In this document: piece by piece, positions 21,621-33,488 of the stretch
Layout of the letters: each line of letters begins with the position of its first letter
Position numbering within the stretch: the first letter of the stretch is position 1
From: Tricholoma matsutake
Lineage: Eukaryota > Basidiomycota > Agaricomycetes > Agaricales > Tricholomataceae
DNA: 64,000 bases
Reading direction: 5' to 3'
Assembly (NCBI GenBank): GCA_026075535.2
Contig: AP026550.1
Span: 1-64,000, forward strand
The notes under the pieces: model-generated
What the model saw: the letters and a program-made list of their open reading frames with translations, nothing else
Database searches by the model: none
What the model was told of the DNA's origin: nothing
Position numbers and translations under genes: made by a program

Positions 21621-23048
21621 GTCACCAACATCAACGCCCCCAATGCTAATGCCACCAGTACAGTATTTTTATCATTTTATTGTGTTGTTCTTGCTGATTC
21701 TTCTGCTAGGTGTGTTGGATTCAGAAGGTAAGTGAAGAGTATGATTTTATTGTAGACTATTGTTGCTATATCATGTGTCTGTCTAGGTGTTCATATGAAT
21801 AGTCCTCCTGTTAGTCCATCCCAGCAATGCTCGGATCATGTCAATACAGGTACCATTAGTTTGCAAGGAGCCTCGCGTGCCACTGGTGGAATTCTACGTG
21901 GACAAGCATATGCGAATGTATTTAATAATGCGGATGCTGATCTCATGTCTAGCTATGTGCTTGATCATCGCACTGGTCGGGTCCAAGTCTATACCAAACC
22001 TGCTGATCCAACTGTTGCAAAGCCTGATATGGAGCTGAAGCATGAAGTTACACCCAGGCTCACACAGGTATTGAAAGTTCTGGCTCGTAAATATTCACCT
22101 GTTTGCAGTAGGTTTTTTTGTTCATAATTATGTTTGATCCTACCTATATTTTCCTAGATGAAAACTGCCAAGTTTTTTTATATGAGAATTCTGTATGGAA
22201 TATCAAGGGCCATTATGAAACTGCACTAGAAGATGATGATGAAGCATTTTGGATGCACAATGATGGTGAAGATGTTTTGCAAGTTCTTGTTGTAAGCATT
22301 ATGCTATGAACTTCCAACTTGTTTTTTGATTGACTTGCATATATGTAGACTAATGATGAGATTTATAAATCACCTCAGTCGATGACTCCTCCTGTTTTAG
22401 CCCATTCTTCTCGTGGTCATTTTCGTGCTGGTTCCATTCACCCAACTATAGCTACCCAGTCTGAAACATCTGCAGACACTAGTTTGAATTTCTTCAAGCA
22501 GCAGATTTTGATCCAGCTTGGCATCTCTCCTGACTTTTCTGACAGGACTGAGGGGGGGATCTGTCATGCTTATGAAGTGCATAAGGCTTATCTTCAGGCC
22601 TGTAAGACTTATGAAGAGATGAAAGCTGACAAGTCTTGGGTTGGTGACAGGCTTACTGGAAGCAGACCTCATTCAGCTTTTTGTTTCAAAATCCTATTTT
22701 CACTCCCACTACAAGAAGTTCTTTTCAAAGTTATCAAACTATCCAGAGATGGTGGACTGGCTGGAAAATAGTCCGGATGCACTATCTGATGGGGATCTTT
22801 GGGGTGAAGAGAAAGGAAGTTATAATTTCAGGGACTTGGAGAAATTTTTAGAGGAGCATGAGAAGAAGAAGAAGAATATGAAGAAGAAAGTGGTGAAAGG
22901 GGATACAGCTAACAAAGCTGGGGGTGGATTTAAGAAAGCAGGTGACAAGAAGAAAAAGCAAGTCCATAATTAGATAGCTTGGTTTTATAGCCTAACATGG
23001 TTCAACTTTTGCTTTGCCATCAATTGCAGAATTTGTCTTACAGCTGAT

Positions 23049-25324
23049 TTGATTTCCTATATTTGGGTATATATCTGGACCATAGTGGTAATCTTCAAGC
23101 AGCTGCCAAATTGGAGTTTAATATTTGGAGTGCTGTTGTTATTGCCTACTGTTTCTGCATTGCCTAGTGCTGGCACTTTCCCTGATATTTCATTCAAGGA
23201 ATTTAGCCAATTCATCCAAGGAAATTTTGGTTCTGGCATTACACTATCTCAAGTCCTTATTGTTCTGTTTACCTTGACAGAAAATACTGATTGCTAAGCT
23301 TGCATGCAAGACAGGAAAATCCCAAATATGCAGGAGAAAGTCATTCCTCACCTTCTGGTTGGATGAAATGTCTTGCACATGGATTACAAGAAAGACTAGG
23401 AACTCACCAAAATCAACTGTTTGTCCACCAAGATCATATTTCAGAGTCAAATATTATCATTGAGATTTGTAAAAATCTTGATGCATTGGCAAAGGTTTTA
23501 TGCTTGTATCCATATGATTCTAGTGGAAAATTCAAAGGAAAGCCAAAGCCAGTTTCTCATGAATCAATTCAAGCAGTCCATATAATTTGTCCAAATGCTG
23601 TTATATGTCAAACTGCAAAATGCAAGCCTAGGTCCTTGATTGTGGGAATGAAGCTCAGAGACATACCCCAAGTTACCTTAATCAAAGGATGCACAACCTA
23701 CACAAATGTTCAGGTGCTTACAGGGCAATGTCCAAAATGCAAAACTTTATATTTTGCTGATCATGAGCATGCTACAGAGCCAGGAGACAAATATATTTGA
23801 GTATATCTGAATGATGCAACATGCCTCAAGGTCGGACAAGCTTTATGGGTTGATCGAGTTTTTACAAAAGGTGTTGTGAATGGAATGTACAGTTTCCATG
23901 CCTCAGCTGCAGCATACACTGAGTATTGGAACAACAGCTTTAGCAGCTATTCAGACAGTCATAGAAGAGTATCCCGCTGGCAAATTTGGCAAGCATTTGT
24001 CCAAGAAACAATTTGTTCAATTGCAGCTGCATCAAATATTGATGTAGAACTTCAAGATGGCTTAGCAATTGATGATGTTACTAGAGAATCATTTGAATTG
24101 CTTGGTGAAAATGGAATTATACGTCCGGCTGATCAGCATGCATGTGAAGAATGTACTCAATCATATAAACACATGTCAGATAGAATGCCCAATGTTGATC
24201 CTGCAGCAGTTGTTGGAGTAGATGAAAATCAAACAGTACCTGGACTTGTTGAAGGAGCTTCCCTAACAGTTCCTGGGCTGCCAAACCAGCCTCAAACACA
24301 GACCTCAACTAATAATGACATGGATATTGATGGTGCATCTGTCAGTATGGTTGTTGTAGATGGTATTGTAATGGGCCCAACTGTATGTCAATATATCTTA
24401 CTATGTATGTGAAACTAAAGGTTATTTTAGCACTGTGCATACGACAATTGCATCTCTGAATTAGCAAATCATTGTGGTGGTTCATTCTGTGCACTACATG
24501 AGCAGCAATATGGAACTAAGTGCCATGTGTGCAACTGTAATGATCGGAAAGTACAAAATACAAAGGCTTGTGCAAGGCATAAAAGAGAGTGGGATAAGCA
24601 TGTTCAAAACCTTACTTGCCAAAGCTTCAATGGCGCTAGAAGAATGCTACAAAGACCTGGAGAGAATTTACCTTGGAATCCAGCACCTGAAGCTTATGTA
24701 CAACCTCATGATGAACTTGCTCCTGAGCCACAAAGAGGCAATTACTTTACACCTTCATGATTTTACTGCATTGAAACAATTTGTGCTCCATGTGGTGTGG
24801 TAATTGCATGGGCAAAATTTGCAAAGGCTGAGTCTCCAACAAATATTCTGGCATTTCTGGAATCTGTATATCCAACTGAGGAATCACGTCCAGATTATGT
24901 CTGCATTGACAAAGCTTGTGTTTTACTTCGTAGTGCTGTAGCAAATGGAAGTTGGGATAGAGTCTGGAGAAACACTACTTGGTTCATTGTTGACACCTAC
25001 CACTATACTAATCACTGCACAACTGATGAATTGTGCCGAAAATGGTGTAATCCTGCTCCCCAAGATGGCTCTGCACCAAATCTTGTTATTGTAGCACAAG
25101 ACACAACTGGGACACCATATCACAAAAGAGCCTTTAATACACAGGCTTGTGAACAATTAAATGCATGGCTTGGTGGATTTGAGTCAATACTCAAGAGAAT
25201 GACTCCTGGTAACTTTAACTGGTTTTTGCATGCTATGTTATTTTACCATACAAGGTATGTTGTAGAGAAACAGAAACAGAAACAGAAAGAGGTAAATGAA
25301 CAGGAGGAAGATAATGAAGATTAG
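23049..25324 (+). pseudogene. KDZ-associated CxC5/CxC6 transposase gene
   Basis: The N-terminal segment is ISFKEFSQFIQGNFGSGITL (start not certain). CxC5-like cluster: ICPNAVICQTAKC ... GQCPKCKTLYF. Middle: LWVDRVFTKGVVNGMYSFHA, SRWQIWQAFVQETI. Intron 24383-24430 (48 bp) keeps the frame between GPT and HCAYDNC. CxC6-like cluster: NHCGGSFCALHEQQYGTKC and CHVCNCNDRK. Catalytic part: ETICAPCGVVIAWAKFAK, YVCIDKAC (D), WFIVDTYHYTNH (D), CRKWCNPAP, FNTQACEQLNAWLGGFE (E), FHAMLFYH-type tail. It would cut and join element ends. TGA stops at 23798-23800 and 24758-24760 replace likely Arg; a frame problem near 23290 may be an unresolved intron. Confidence 0.8.
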
Positions 25325-25611
25325 TATATAGATAGCAAGTAGTTATGTAAAGGTTTTTGCATCAATAACACTATATTACTGTGTAAATATACAAATTGCC
25401 TTCATATCTGCAACTTTTCTCAGACTTTGCTCGGACTTTGCTCAGACTGTGACATGAAATGCTCAGATTATTGCATTATCTGGAGTCCAATCGGACAGAT
25501 CGGACAGTCCTCGGACTTTACTCAGACTTTACTTGGACTGCTCAGACAATCCTAGGACTGTCCTAGGAGTCCGAGCATCCGATTGGATGAGGGGGGGAGT
25601 GTAAAGTACAG
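25325..25611. repeat. KDZ right subterminal region
   Basis: Holds repeated CTCGGACTTT / CTCAGACTTT / GTCCTAGGA words, mirrored at the left end (19820-20010). These are probable transposase binding sites by analogy with other transposons (inference). Confidence 0.6.
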
Positions 25612-26937
25612 GCTTCATTGTCTCAATGTCAATGGTTGTTTTGACCATCATTGTTGTCATCATTACCTCCAGGGTCTTCAGGTGCAGGGGTTTGACCCGT
25701 CGACTGGAGATACATCTCCTTCATAGCATCCACCGGTCAGTGATTCCGGAAAACGATCCCTTGATCGGCGTAGACTGAGGTGCTCCATCTAGTCAGATCA
25801 GTGTTGCGTAGTCTCTGATACCCTACACGGTTCTGGAAGTCATCGGCCATGGGTACATGAAAGGGGTCAGACCTAGGAGGTTCACTGGGTTCAGCTGTAC
25901 CCCTCATATTACTCCTAGTGGTGCTAGAGTCCACATCATGATCCAGGGGTTCAATCTTCACAGGTGGGCTCGATCAGGGTGTGGAGCATTGAGCATAATG
26001 CAGTGCGGCACTACGACGCCTAAGATAGGCTTTGTCGGTCTCATTGATTTGCTGTGGTGCATTCATCTGAGCCACTGCATTGTTGATAGGGTCAGCAAAT
26101 GTAACATTACCAGGTGTTTGAGGAGTGGGAGGCAAGCATGCCTCCTCTGACCAGTGTGCTTGTCCGCAGGTATCAGTCAGGTAGTATATATCAGCGTCTT
26201 CACTACTCATGAATTGTTGTAGTCCAGTTACACTAGGAGTGGAGGCCCTAGAATCCGATGTTTTCTTCATGAGTTTCTTGTCCACTAAGGCCTTGAATAC
26301 AGTGAAGTATGTGCTTTTGTAGGAATCGCTGGATACATCAAAATTTTGTGTATGATAGGATGTCCATGGTCTCGGAGTGGGCTACCAAGTGCATCTTGTC
26401 CCGCAAGGTCCTATTGGTGAGGCCGGAGGGGTTCCAAATCACACCCTCCATCGCAGTAAGAACATCCATAGGATCCACCTTCACCTCCTCCACCTTGTCA
26501 TTGTCACTGTGTCCGATAACATCCATGGGACGTGGTTCCCTCGCTTCCACCATTGCCTCGAAGTGTCAGGCCGTATTTGCTCATTCAGTAAGGGGTGGTT
26601 TTTGTGCTACAGGTGCCTGAATTGGAGGGTACACTATAGGCGTACTTGAAACATTAGATGACAGTGTAGCAGCTATGCGTGTAGATGGGGATCTCCAATC
26701 CCCTTCTATGTTGCATCCTAAAGGTGTTGTAGGGGCGTTCCCAGATGGTATGCCCGGTATAGAGGCCTGACACAGGATACCAACATCTTCCTTTCGTCTT
26801 GCATCCATGGCTGGGGTGGTCTCAGTCCATTGAGGCTGTATGGGTACATGGAAGGGAGCATGTTTGCCCCTTCCATAGTGGTTTGGTGTGTGGTGACGGT
26901 TGACCCCATCTTTGTTGTTGTCGTAGCTCGATGTCAT
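25612..26937 (-). pseudogene. Ty3/gypsy Gag, N-terminal half (split by KDZ insertion)
   Basis: Starts at ATG 26937 (MTSSYDNNKDGVN). Blocks in order: GKHAPFHVPIQPQW, ARRKEDVGILCQASIPGIPS, HFEAMVEAREPRPMD, VDPMDVLTAMEGVIWNP, LRDKMHLVAHSETMDILS, DSYKSTYFTVFKALVDKK, EEACLPPTPQTPGNVTFAD, EPPRSDPFHVPMADD, VYADQGIVFR. This is the N-terminal region of the same Gag whose capsid part is at 18849-19779. TGA interrupts at 26581-26583, 25974-25976, 25737-25739 and elsewhere, mostly at probable Arg, and one base is off near 26345. The exact 9-bp KDZ target repeat is at its 3' edge. Confidence 0.75.
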
Positions 26938-27239
26938 TATGGTTGAAGCCTAAAAAAGGAGTTTTGGGAGTGGAGGTAAGCTAGTATAGCTTCCAATAGA
27001 CAGATAAAACTCAAAAAAATGTAATGGTGAGTTACAGGGAGAACAAACTTGGTACTTACGGTGCACTCTGGCAGAGTTAGAGTCTAGTCTATTCTCTGCT
27101 ATGTATGCATTGTAAGTAAAAGTTGTTACCCTAATACTAGTAAACAAAATGTATTAGCATCAAGATGATGCCAACCAATAGTAAATAAGACATGTTTGGC
27201 ATCAGAGTGATGCCAAAACACTGTATGCCATTACAGTAA
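26938..27239. other. No gene seen; gag leader or flank
   Basis: This lies upstream of the gypsy gag start. Two short repeats CATCA(G/A)(A/T)GATGCCA occur at about 27158-27215. No LTR could be recognised. Confidence 0.4.
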
Positions 27240-28625
27240 CAAATCCTTGACTGTTCCAGATAATTTGACAAGCATTTCTCTTGTATTGAGGACCTTCAGA
27301 GTTGCAATGTTGAACAGTGCCTCCCATATCTTGGTTTCGATCACCCTCAACCCATTGGGCCTAAATGCCCCAAGGCTCTGCCACATCTGAATAATGTTAA
27401 TGGACGTCCAGAGAATTTATAGGATGCTCGCCTCTAGCATTGGTCCCCTCCCAATCTCAAGCTTGTGTATGGATGTGTCTGTAAACAGAGTAATAGGGGA
27501 AATATACATGGCAAAGCTTAAGGGTTGTTCCAGACCACGTGCAATTGACCAAGGACTATTCTGAGGGATGAGGGGGTCTATAGCCTTATCATCGCTAAAA
27601 GATGGACAGAATGGGAGAGCATTTTGGAAGTAACAAGTGACCTACCATTTGAATCTTAATAGCAGTGCTTCTCTGGTATCAGGCATAGACTCACCCTAAA
27701 ATTGTTGTCAAGCACAAATCTTTCATCTAAGTAAACATACTTACCTGTAAAATCATTGTGAGATACATAGCAGCCAAATCAAAGTTGATAATTACATGAT
27801 TCTTGCCCATCTTCATCATGCAGTCACATAATGAATGAAAGAAGAACATCACAGTATCAGGTTCCATGGTATCACCCTGGGACCGGCCATCTAGGGGAAC
27901 AATTCCACTTTCACTATCAGTGATGTGCATGTCGGCATCTGGGAGGCAATCAAAAGAGTGAAGAAGCTTGGATAAGAAAGCTAGCCAGTCAGTACAGAAT
28001 AAATCATAGGACTGCAAGTGTTTGAATTGTGGGGAGCATCATAAGTAATTGGATTTGGCTCACCTTGAATCTGATGTTTGGATGCGCAGTTGGTGGAACA
28101 GGATGTTGTTTGACTGTCATGGTAACTCCCATGCGGATACACTTGATGTATATAGTGATATCCAGGACGGAATACCAAAGAATATCCCATGCAAACTGCC
28201 GAAACAGGTCGCTGTTTTTCCCTAGCTTGTTGTATACAGCAGCGATATTTTCACATTCTGAAGCAATCTCGAGATGCCATACAAGGTTGTTTTGAGAAAA
28301 GAGCAGGCTTTCCATTTTCATGACTTCATCGGTGAGCAGCTGTTGCTAAATTGTGAAACATGGCTGTGCTATTGTGATATATAGATGTACTCACCCTCAC
28401 ATCTGGGATCTGCTGTGGAAACTGGTTGAGGCTGTTTGACGTTCCAATTGCTTTGGATCGCCATGGAAGAGCACAAAAAAGTGAGCCAGATCTCACAGTC
28501 CCATGAATTTCTGAATTGCTTGAGCAGAAAGCAGCGGAACAAGCAGAAAAACTTGGGAGGGCATCCATGGCACAGGAGTGACTCAAGAGTTCAATGTTCA
28601 TGAGAAGTGCAACGAGGTGGGTCAC
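27240..28625 (-). pseudogene. Unknown multi-exon fungal protein, broken
   Basis: Minus-strand coding blocks in shifting frames: MNIELLSHSCAMDALPS; LLFSQNNLVWHLEIASECEN; WDILWYSVLDITIYIKCIR; TDWLAFLSKLLHSFDCLPDAD; MEPDTVMFFFHSLCDCMMK; NHVIINFDLAAMYLTMILQ; NSPWSIARGLEQPLSFAMY; WTSINIIQMWQSLGAFRP; IWEALFNIATLKVLNTREM. The blocks are protein-like (regular hydrophobic pattern, GT donors after ILQ and IPD), so this was a real gene. I do not recognise a domain. The 3' part holds a TAA (SIL*ILW). It is in the same orientation as the next two decayed genes to the right. Confidence 0.5.
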
Positions 28626-29466
28626 ATGAAATAATGGTTGGTATTTACATAATGATTTGCTTCCACCTCTGAGTCAGTCTGGGTTACCATGATTCCGATG
28701 TCATATATCACGTGAAACCTGAAGTCTTGAAGCTCTGTGCCTGGTTTGTCATCAATGCATCAAGGATTGCCAGCAAATTGCAGAATTGGCAACTCGGATG
28801 CGCCGAGCATCCATACTCGCAGTTGCCCCTCACCATACTGCAGCATCAGACATTACCCCTTCTCCCCTCATCTACGTGTTCACCATTGTGGCTGGGTTTT
28901 ACTCAATGGTCCTCTTCCCTGTTGAAGAGCTGTTCTATACTGTATATCTATGCTCATACTGTATATCTACACTCAATGACTGTTTATACTATATATCCAC
29001 AGTCATGGCAATCACCTTCCACCTGTCACATGGCTATTTACATACTTTCCAGGAAGCTTTCGGAGCTTTTCTCAAGACATTTCTTAACTTTGAAAAGACC
29101 CTGATACTTTTAAAAGGAAAGTGACTGGGCATGAAAAATATTTCAGAACCTGAGGACTTTCGATCCTTTTTGAACTTTTTGGACTGTTAAAAGTCCAAAA
29201 TGGCCTCAAAAAGGACGTTACATTTTCCTGATAGAGGTAAACTGGCAGATCCACATTTGCGATGGACTTCAATAATTGTATAACATACAGGCCAGTACTT
29301 GCTACCTGCACAAACAAACTACACGTAAGTTTACAATCATGATGTGGTGCCACTGTTTACAACTATAACATGGAGTAGTAGTATCACCTCATTCATAGTC
29401 ATACATTAGGAACTCGAACTGTAACATGTGTCTCAGTAGGAGGAGTCGATGAAGCTGTACTTATGA
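28626..29466. other. No gene assigned
   Basis: Overlapping short plus ORFs at 28712-29124 and a minus ORF at 29084-29353 have no motif. It is spacer between two decayed minus-strand genes. Confidence 0.45.
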
Positions 29467-31721
29467 TTATTTTTTAGCAGAAGAAGGTATACTCAACAGC
29501 TGAGTACTGCATGAATTTAACAAATTCTTCGCAAGATCCACGATCCCGACACTATGTACCAATGTACTGGGGGCAGTGATACTGCCAATGCTCTGCATAG
29601 AGCTTACCGAGAGATGTCTGGTCAGCCTGAGATTGTTCAACAGGTGCTCGACCTCTTTGGCGATCATCAACCTGTAAAGAAATAGCATCTTCTCGATGTG
29701 ATGCATAGGGACCCATGGAGGCAATACCACTGGATGTGCTTTCAGATGGAATCTGCAAACACCGAAACGAGTTTCCGGGTCCAAGAAACTAAGGAATGCC
29801 CAGCACGCCGGACAGCACAGCTGTGAAGCAGCAATGTGGCCCTTCAAATCACTACTATCCTGGGCCTGTATGACAAGTTAGCGACTCCTTTGGAGCGTCA
29901 TAAAAATGAACAAAGTACATGTATCGCCAGCTTTAGCTGACAGCCCTTGACATGGACAGCATAAGGGAAAAAGGCTAGCAAGGACGCAACGGAGCTTTCT
30001 CCATGGGGGACACCAGCCTCCATCATTTGGTGAGAGCTCAACTCATGCTGAGTCCACCTGTTCTTACATGTTGTGCTTAATAGAACTTGATTTTCAAAGT
30101 GGTTTGCGATGGGGGCCTCATTGAATTCCAAGTTAGGGTGACCCATAAGGGCTCACGCCAGCACCGGTCACCAGTAGAAAGTGCTACGAGTCACCGGCAC
30201 CAGATCTACGACATCGATTTTGCAAACAAGACCTGGGTGCCACCCTTTCTTCTTCTTTATGAGGGTCACAGCTGAAGATGCCCTGTCCAACGCCGTTAAG
30301 GGAGATGCTAATAGATGAACCCATCATAAGATGGCTTCGCTACTGTCAGAAATGTCTGTGCTGAGTCCACCTTGACTGCCCGAGGTCATACTTTCACTGT
30401 TTTCTATGTGTGTCTCACAAAGCTCCTCATTCACGGCTGCTTCCATCTCTCCGATCTGAGTATCCTCCAAAGGCTCAGGGTTGGACTCGGCGGGATCAGA
30501 AGCATATGAAATTTTTGGAGGAAGTAGCCCTGCTGGAGGTGTCATGCCTGACTAGGTAGCTCACAGACACGCAGCGGAAAGCCCAAAGCAAGGGGCAACA
30601 GTCTATAGCAGTGGTTTGGGCTGAGGACAAGTGTGTCTACACTACACGAACATGAACATGTGCACATGTGACTGTATGGGTCACATGACTGTATGTGGCT
30701 GCTGTGCACACCTGGGTGCACGGCTACACCGCTTTCTGTAAGAAGCTAAGGTGCTCCACCAAGATTGATGAATGGGCAAGATGCCACAAAAGGAACATGA
30801 AAAAGTAGGCACCGTCCAGTTCAGCATCAGTAATTTGAACACATACATCGGTTTTTGCATGCAAGAAAATGTCCAAAGAAGTTATAAACCCAGCCAAGAC
30901 AGAGACAAGCAGAATATGGAATTCTACAGCCGTATGTTTTGTGTAGATATGGGAAGATGGTGATGAAGACCCATATTCAAGGAGACTGTGAAGGGAATGT
31001 GTGAGGTTGTCCAGGGTACAACGTGGGTGTAACTCCTGAACATAGTTGAACAGGATCTCAGGCATGGTGCCATCTTTTGAGAGCACCACATAACACAGGT
31101 CTAGGTCCCCAAAAGCTGACTCAGACAAACACTCCATTTGCTTATCGAATTCCTGTGTATATGACTGAATTGCCTGGGCCATATCACTGTGTGTGATGGA
31201 GGAAAAAGATTTGAAGTATCCTTGGATACCTTGTGTTCCATTCTTTGCTTCATTTTCTTGCACCCAGCAGCAATAAAATATTTGGCAAACACATGAAAGG
31301 CCATGGTACACTTAGCGGCAGCGGGGGTGGCAGCCTCAACATTGATGCTCTTGGATTGCCTGGCTTCAAGTTCATCAGTGCCTGCATAGTATTCGAGGTA
31401 CTCCTGTAGTGTCGCTTCATGGTCATGAATATCTATATGTGTCACTTGACTGTGGTACGTCAACATAGTTAGCTCATTTTGATATGCAGAATGCTGCGAC
31501 GCGTCGCATAGCTTGAGCAAATACATACATTTTACACAAGGGCTTCTCCAAAATTTGCCGCCACTTGGATTTTCCAGGATGTGCAACCATATAATGCATG
31601 TCTGGATTTTGGACCCATATTTTATTTGGAGATGATGTTTCATACACTGGGTTAAAAACCATGATGAAGTGCCTGGATTTAATTCAAAGGTGACATCAAC
31701 ATTACAAATGCAAGAAAGCAC
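29467..31721 (-). pseudogene. Deaminase-like fungal protein (OTT_1508-type), copy A
   Basis: Minus strand. The N-terminal part (31721-30724) is helical and contains LQEYLEYYAGTDELEAR, AFHVFAKYFIAAGCKK, TAVEFHILLVSVLAG and LLWHLAHSSILVEHLSFL. The C-terminal part has a degenerate deaminase-like pair of motifs: AGVPHGESSVASLL (about 30005) and ASQLCCPACWAFLSFL (about 29817-29803), then PVVLPPWVP. The spacing matches the H-x-E / C-x2-C zinc pair of OTT_1508-type deaminases known from agaricomycetes; the assignment is inference. A frame change near 31240 and unexplained sequence at 30150-30720 (including a 73-codon acidic ORF at 30324-30545) show decay or insertion. Copy B is at 36300-39000. Confidence 0.5.
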
Positions 31722-31918
31722 TCACCCATAATCGTTCTGATCAGTGATATCCATAGGGACCAAAGTCAATGATACATTTTCCATTGCTCTGATGAGCAGA
31801 ATGCTTAATGATTCCATTAGGATGACTAGCACCTGATTTGTCCTTTCCACCCCCCCTACTGGTACCTTGTGGTTGTAAAGGTCATTGATGTGGGGATCAA
31901 GAACCTGTCTACCATCAC

Positions 31919-32499
31919 TAGTGTTTAAAAGTCAGGTTACCCTAACTGGAAAAAAACTGGAACCTGACTGAACCAAACCATACCAAACCCAACCTTTAGT
32001 TGAGGTTTGGTCATCTCAAAATGAAAGGACCACCCCGAACCGAACCGCACCGGTTTTGACCCGTTCAAACTACCCTCGGATTTCCCTTGTAAATACGCAC
32101 CTTCTGAGCTACTTTTTAAGAGAATCGGTCCAGAACTGCATGTGCTACAGCCAAAACAATATTCTACCGCTGAACCAAACTTATATGACATGTCATAGTT
32201 GTGTTTTTTGACATGTAGAGGATTATTATCACCATAAAACCTTTACAGGAGACTAATGTACACTATATTTCATTCTTTACAACTGGTCTCAAGACCTTGA
32301 CACTACACAACAACCACTTTAACCATGTCTGAACTGACTATGACCGAACCGCAGTTTGAACCAGTTGTGACTGCAACTGACCGGTTTTTCGAGGTTCAGT
32401 TCGGTTTTTGATGGGCTTACCATAAAAGGAAACCGGTTACGGTTCCGGTTTGCCCCTTTTGGGCAAAAAAACCGAACCTGACCGGACTTTTAAACACTA
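31919..32499. mobile_element. hAT-type MITE, copy 2
   Basis: Termini TAGTGTTTAAAAGTC and GACTTTTAAACACTA are perfect inverted repeats. The flanks 31911-31918 and 32500-32507 are both ACCATCAC, an exact 8-bp target duplication. The interior is rich in AACCGG / CCGGTT. The length is 581 bp. It lies just upstream of deaminase-like copy A. Confidence 0.9.
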
Positions 32500-32771
32500 A
32501 CCATCACTGTTGAAATTCGCCAAAGATGCTAAAATCATCAACACATGTCAGAATTCCCTGTGTAGAAACACATCCGACGAGTCCAGTTGTTCATTCTTTG
32601 CAGGGTTTGTCATTTGACTCAGATCTTGATTGTGATCTCGATCTAACTTCAACATGGTGGGAAGGACCTTTGGAACTTGGAAAGGTGTCAGGATCATTGG
32701 AAACTTCATTGGGTGTAGTGCGATTGATGTTGGGATATGGCAAGCACACGAAGACCTCAATGATGTTTGAA

Positions 32772-32951
32772 TGTGGCAAGCACACAGCTACCTTAATCCA
32801 TGGTGGACTCAGACCAAATCACCTTCTATCTTGATTATTGGTGGATTAAGCACCAGAGCATGGCTTTCATATTGTAGGCAGGTACAATACTGTTGAAGTA
32901 TCCCCCTACCTAATTATGGTGACTAATTTTGCAAGTTAAATCTTTTAATCC
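32772..32951 (+). repeat. Direct repeat R, copy 1 (partner 33489-33671)
   Basis: About 180 bp, more than 85 percent identical by eye to 33489-33671 (shared CTTCTATCTTGATTATTGG and CCCCCTACCTAATTATGGTG). MITE copy 3 is inserted 13 bp downstream of this copy. Confidence 0.85.
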
Positions 32952-32964
32952 GAGTCATTGTGTT

Positions 32965-33390
32965 TAGTGCTTCCAGGTCCGGTCTGGTCCGGTCTTTTTG
33001 CCTTTTTAGGCAAGGACCGGAACCAGGACCGGTCCTAACCGGTCTTAACATGTCATACATCATTTTAACTGATGAAATACCTTGTGAATATGCTGTATGA
33101 TGTCATGCAACACACAGTGGTAGTGTGGGAAACAGTACACATTACCAAACATGACCAAATTGATGTACCTAAAGCAACACAGTTCAAAAATACATGTGAA
33201 AAGTGCATAAAAACCTTGTTTTTATGATGTTTTTGCAGAGATTGTCACAGATATTATTATGTAATAAAGACCAGTCCAAACTGGTCATTGGACCAACATA
33301 GACTGGTCCAATTGGTCCGGTCCAACGCAGGTCCAGTCCAGTCCAGTCTCCAGTCTTTTGCAGTTCTTTGGACTGGACCTGAAAGCACTA
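32965..33390. mobile_element. hAT-type MITE, copy 3
   Basis: Termini TAGTGCTTCCAGGTCCGGTC and GACTGGACCTGAAAGCACTA. The flanks 32957-32964 (ATTGTGTT) and 33391-33398 (ATGGTGTT) agree at 7 of 8 bases. It is 426 bp long, shorter than the two other copies, with the same ACCGGTC-rich ends. Confidence 0.85.
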
Positions 33391-33488
33391 ATGGTGTTAC
33401 TCTATTTTCTCGTATGTTACTTTGCAACTCACGTGAAAGCTTGAATATTGGAACTCAGTGCCTGACACATGTGATCTTCTTCTTCGGA

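Larger units (their letters stand above)
20420..22973 (+). pseudogene. KDZ-element accessory gene (unknown function), multi-exon
   Basis: Starts at ATG 20420 with a Lys-rich segment (MRKKSKTSVTEEEPSK). An intron at 20515-20562 and another ending near 20690 precede a long Asp/Lys/Asn/Thr low-complexity region. From ATG 21795 a conserved part follows: NNADADLMSSYVLDHRTGRV, then KHEVTPRLTQVLKVLARK, intron 22108-22157, then NENCQVFLYENSVWNIKGHY and AFWMHNDGEDVLQVLV, intron 22292-22348, then TNDEIYKSPQSMTPPV, RTEGGICHAYEVHKAY, DLIQLFVSKSYFHSHYKKFF, and a Lys-rich tail to 22973. I have seen this protein type beside KDZ transposases in agaricomycetes; its role is unknown. An extra G near 22658 shifts the frame before ADLIQLF, and a TAG lies at 20624. 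One gene or two (split near 21750) cannot be decided. Confidence 0.55.
19789..25611 (+). mobile_element. Complete KDZ-type DNA transposon, 5.8 kb
   Basis: Left end GAGGTCTTTACACTACCCCC and right end (reverse complement) CTGTACTTTACACTCCCCCC form short imperfect terminal inverted repeats. The exact 9-bp repeat GCTTCATTG flanks both. Both ends carry many CTCGGACT / AGTCCGAG subterminal motifs (19820-20010 and 25420-25590). Inside are an accessory gene (20420-22973) and the CxC5/CxC6 transposase gene (23.0-25.3 kb), both on the plus strand. It is inserted in a gypsy gag on the minus strand and is therefore younger than it. The element may be immobile now, as both genes carry breaks. Confidence 0.85.

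Noticed and set aside
20683..21655. Long minus-strand Pro/Leu/Val/Cys-rich ORFs
   Set aside because: These are antisense translations of tandem repeats within the KDZ accessory gene.
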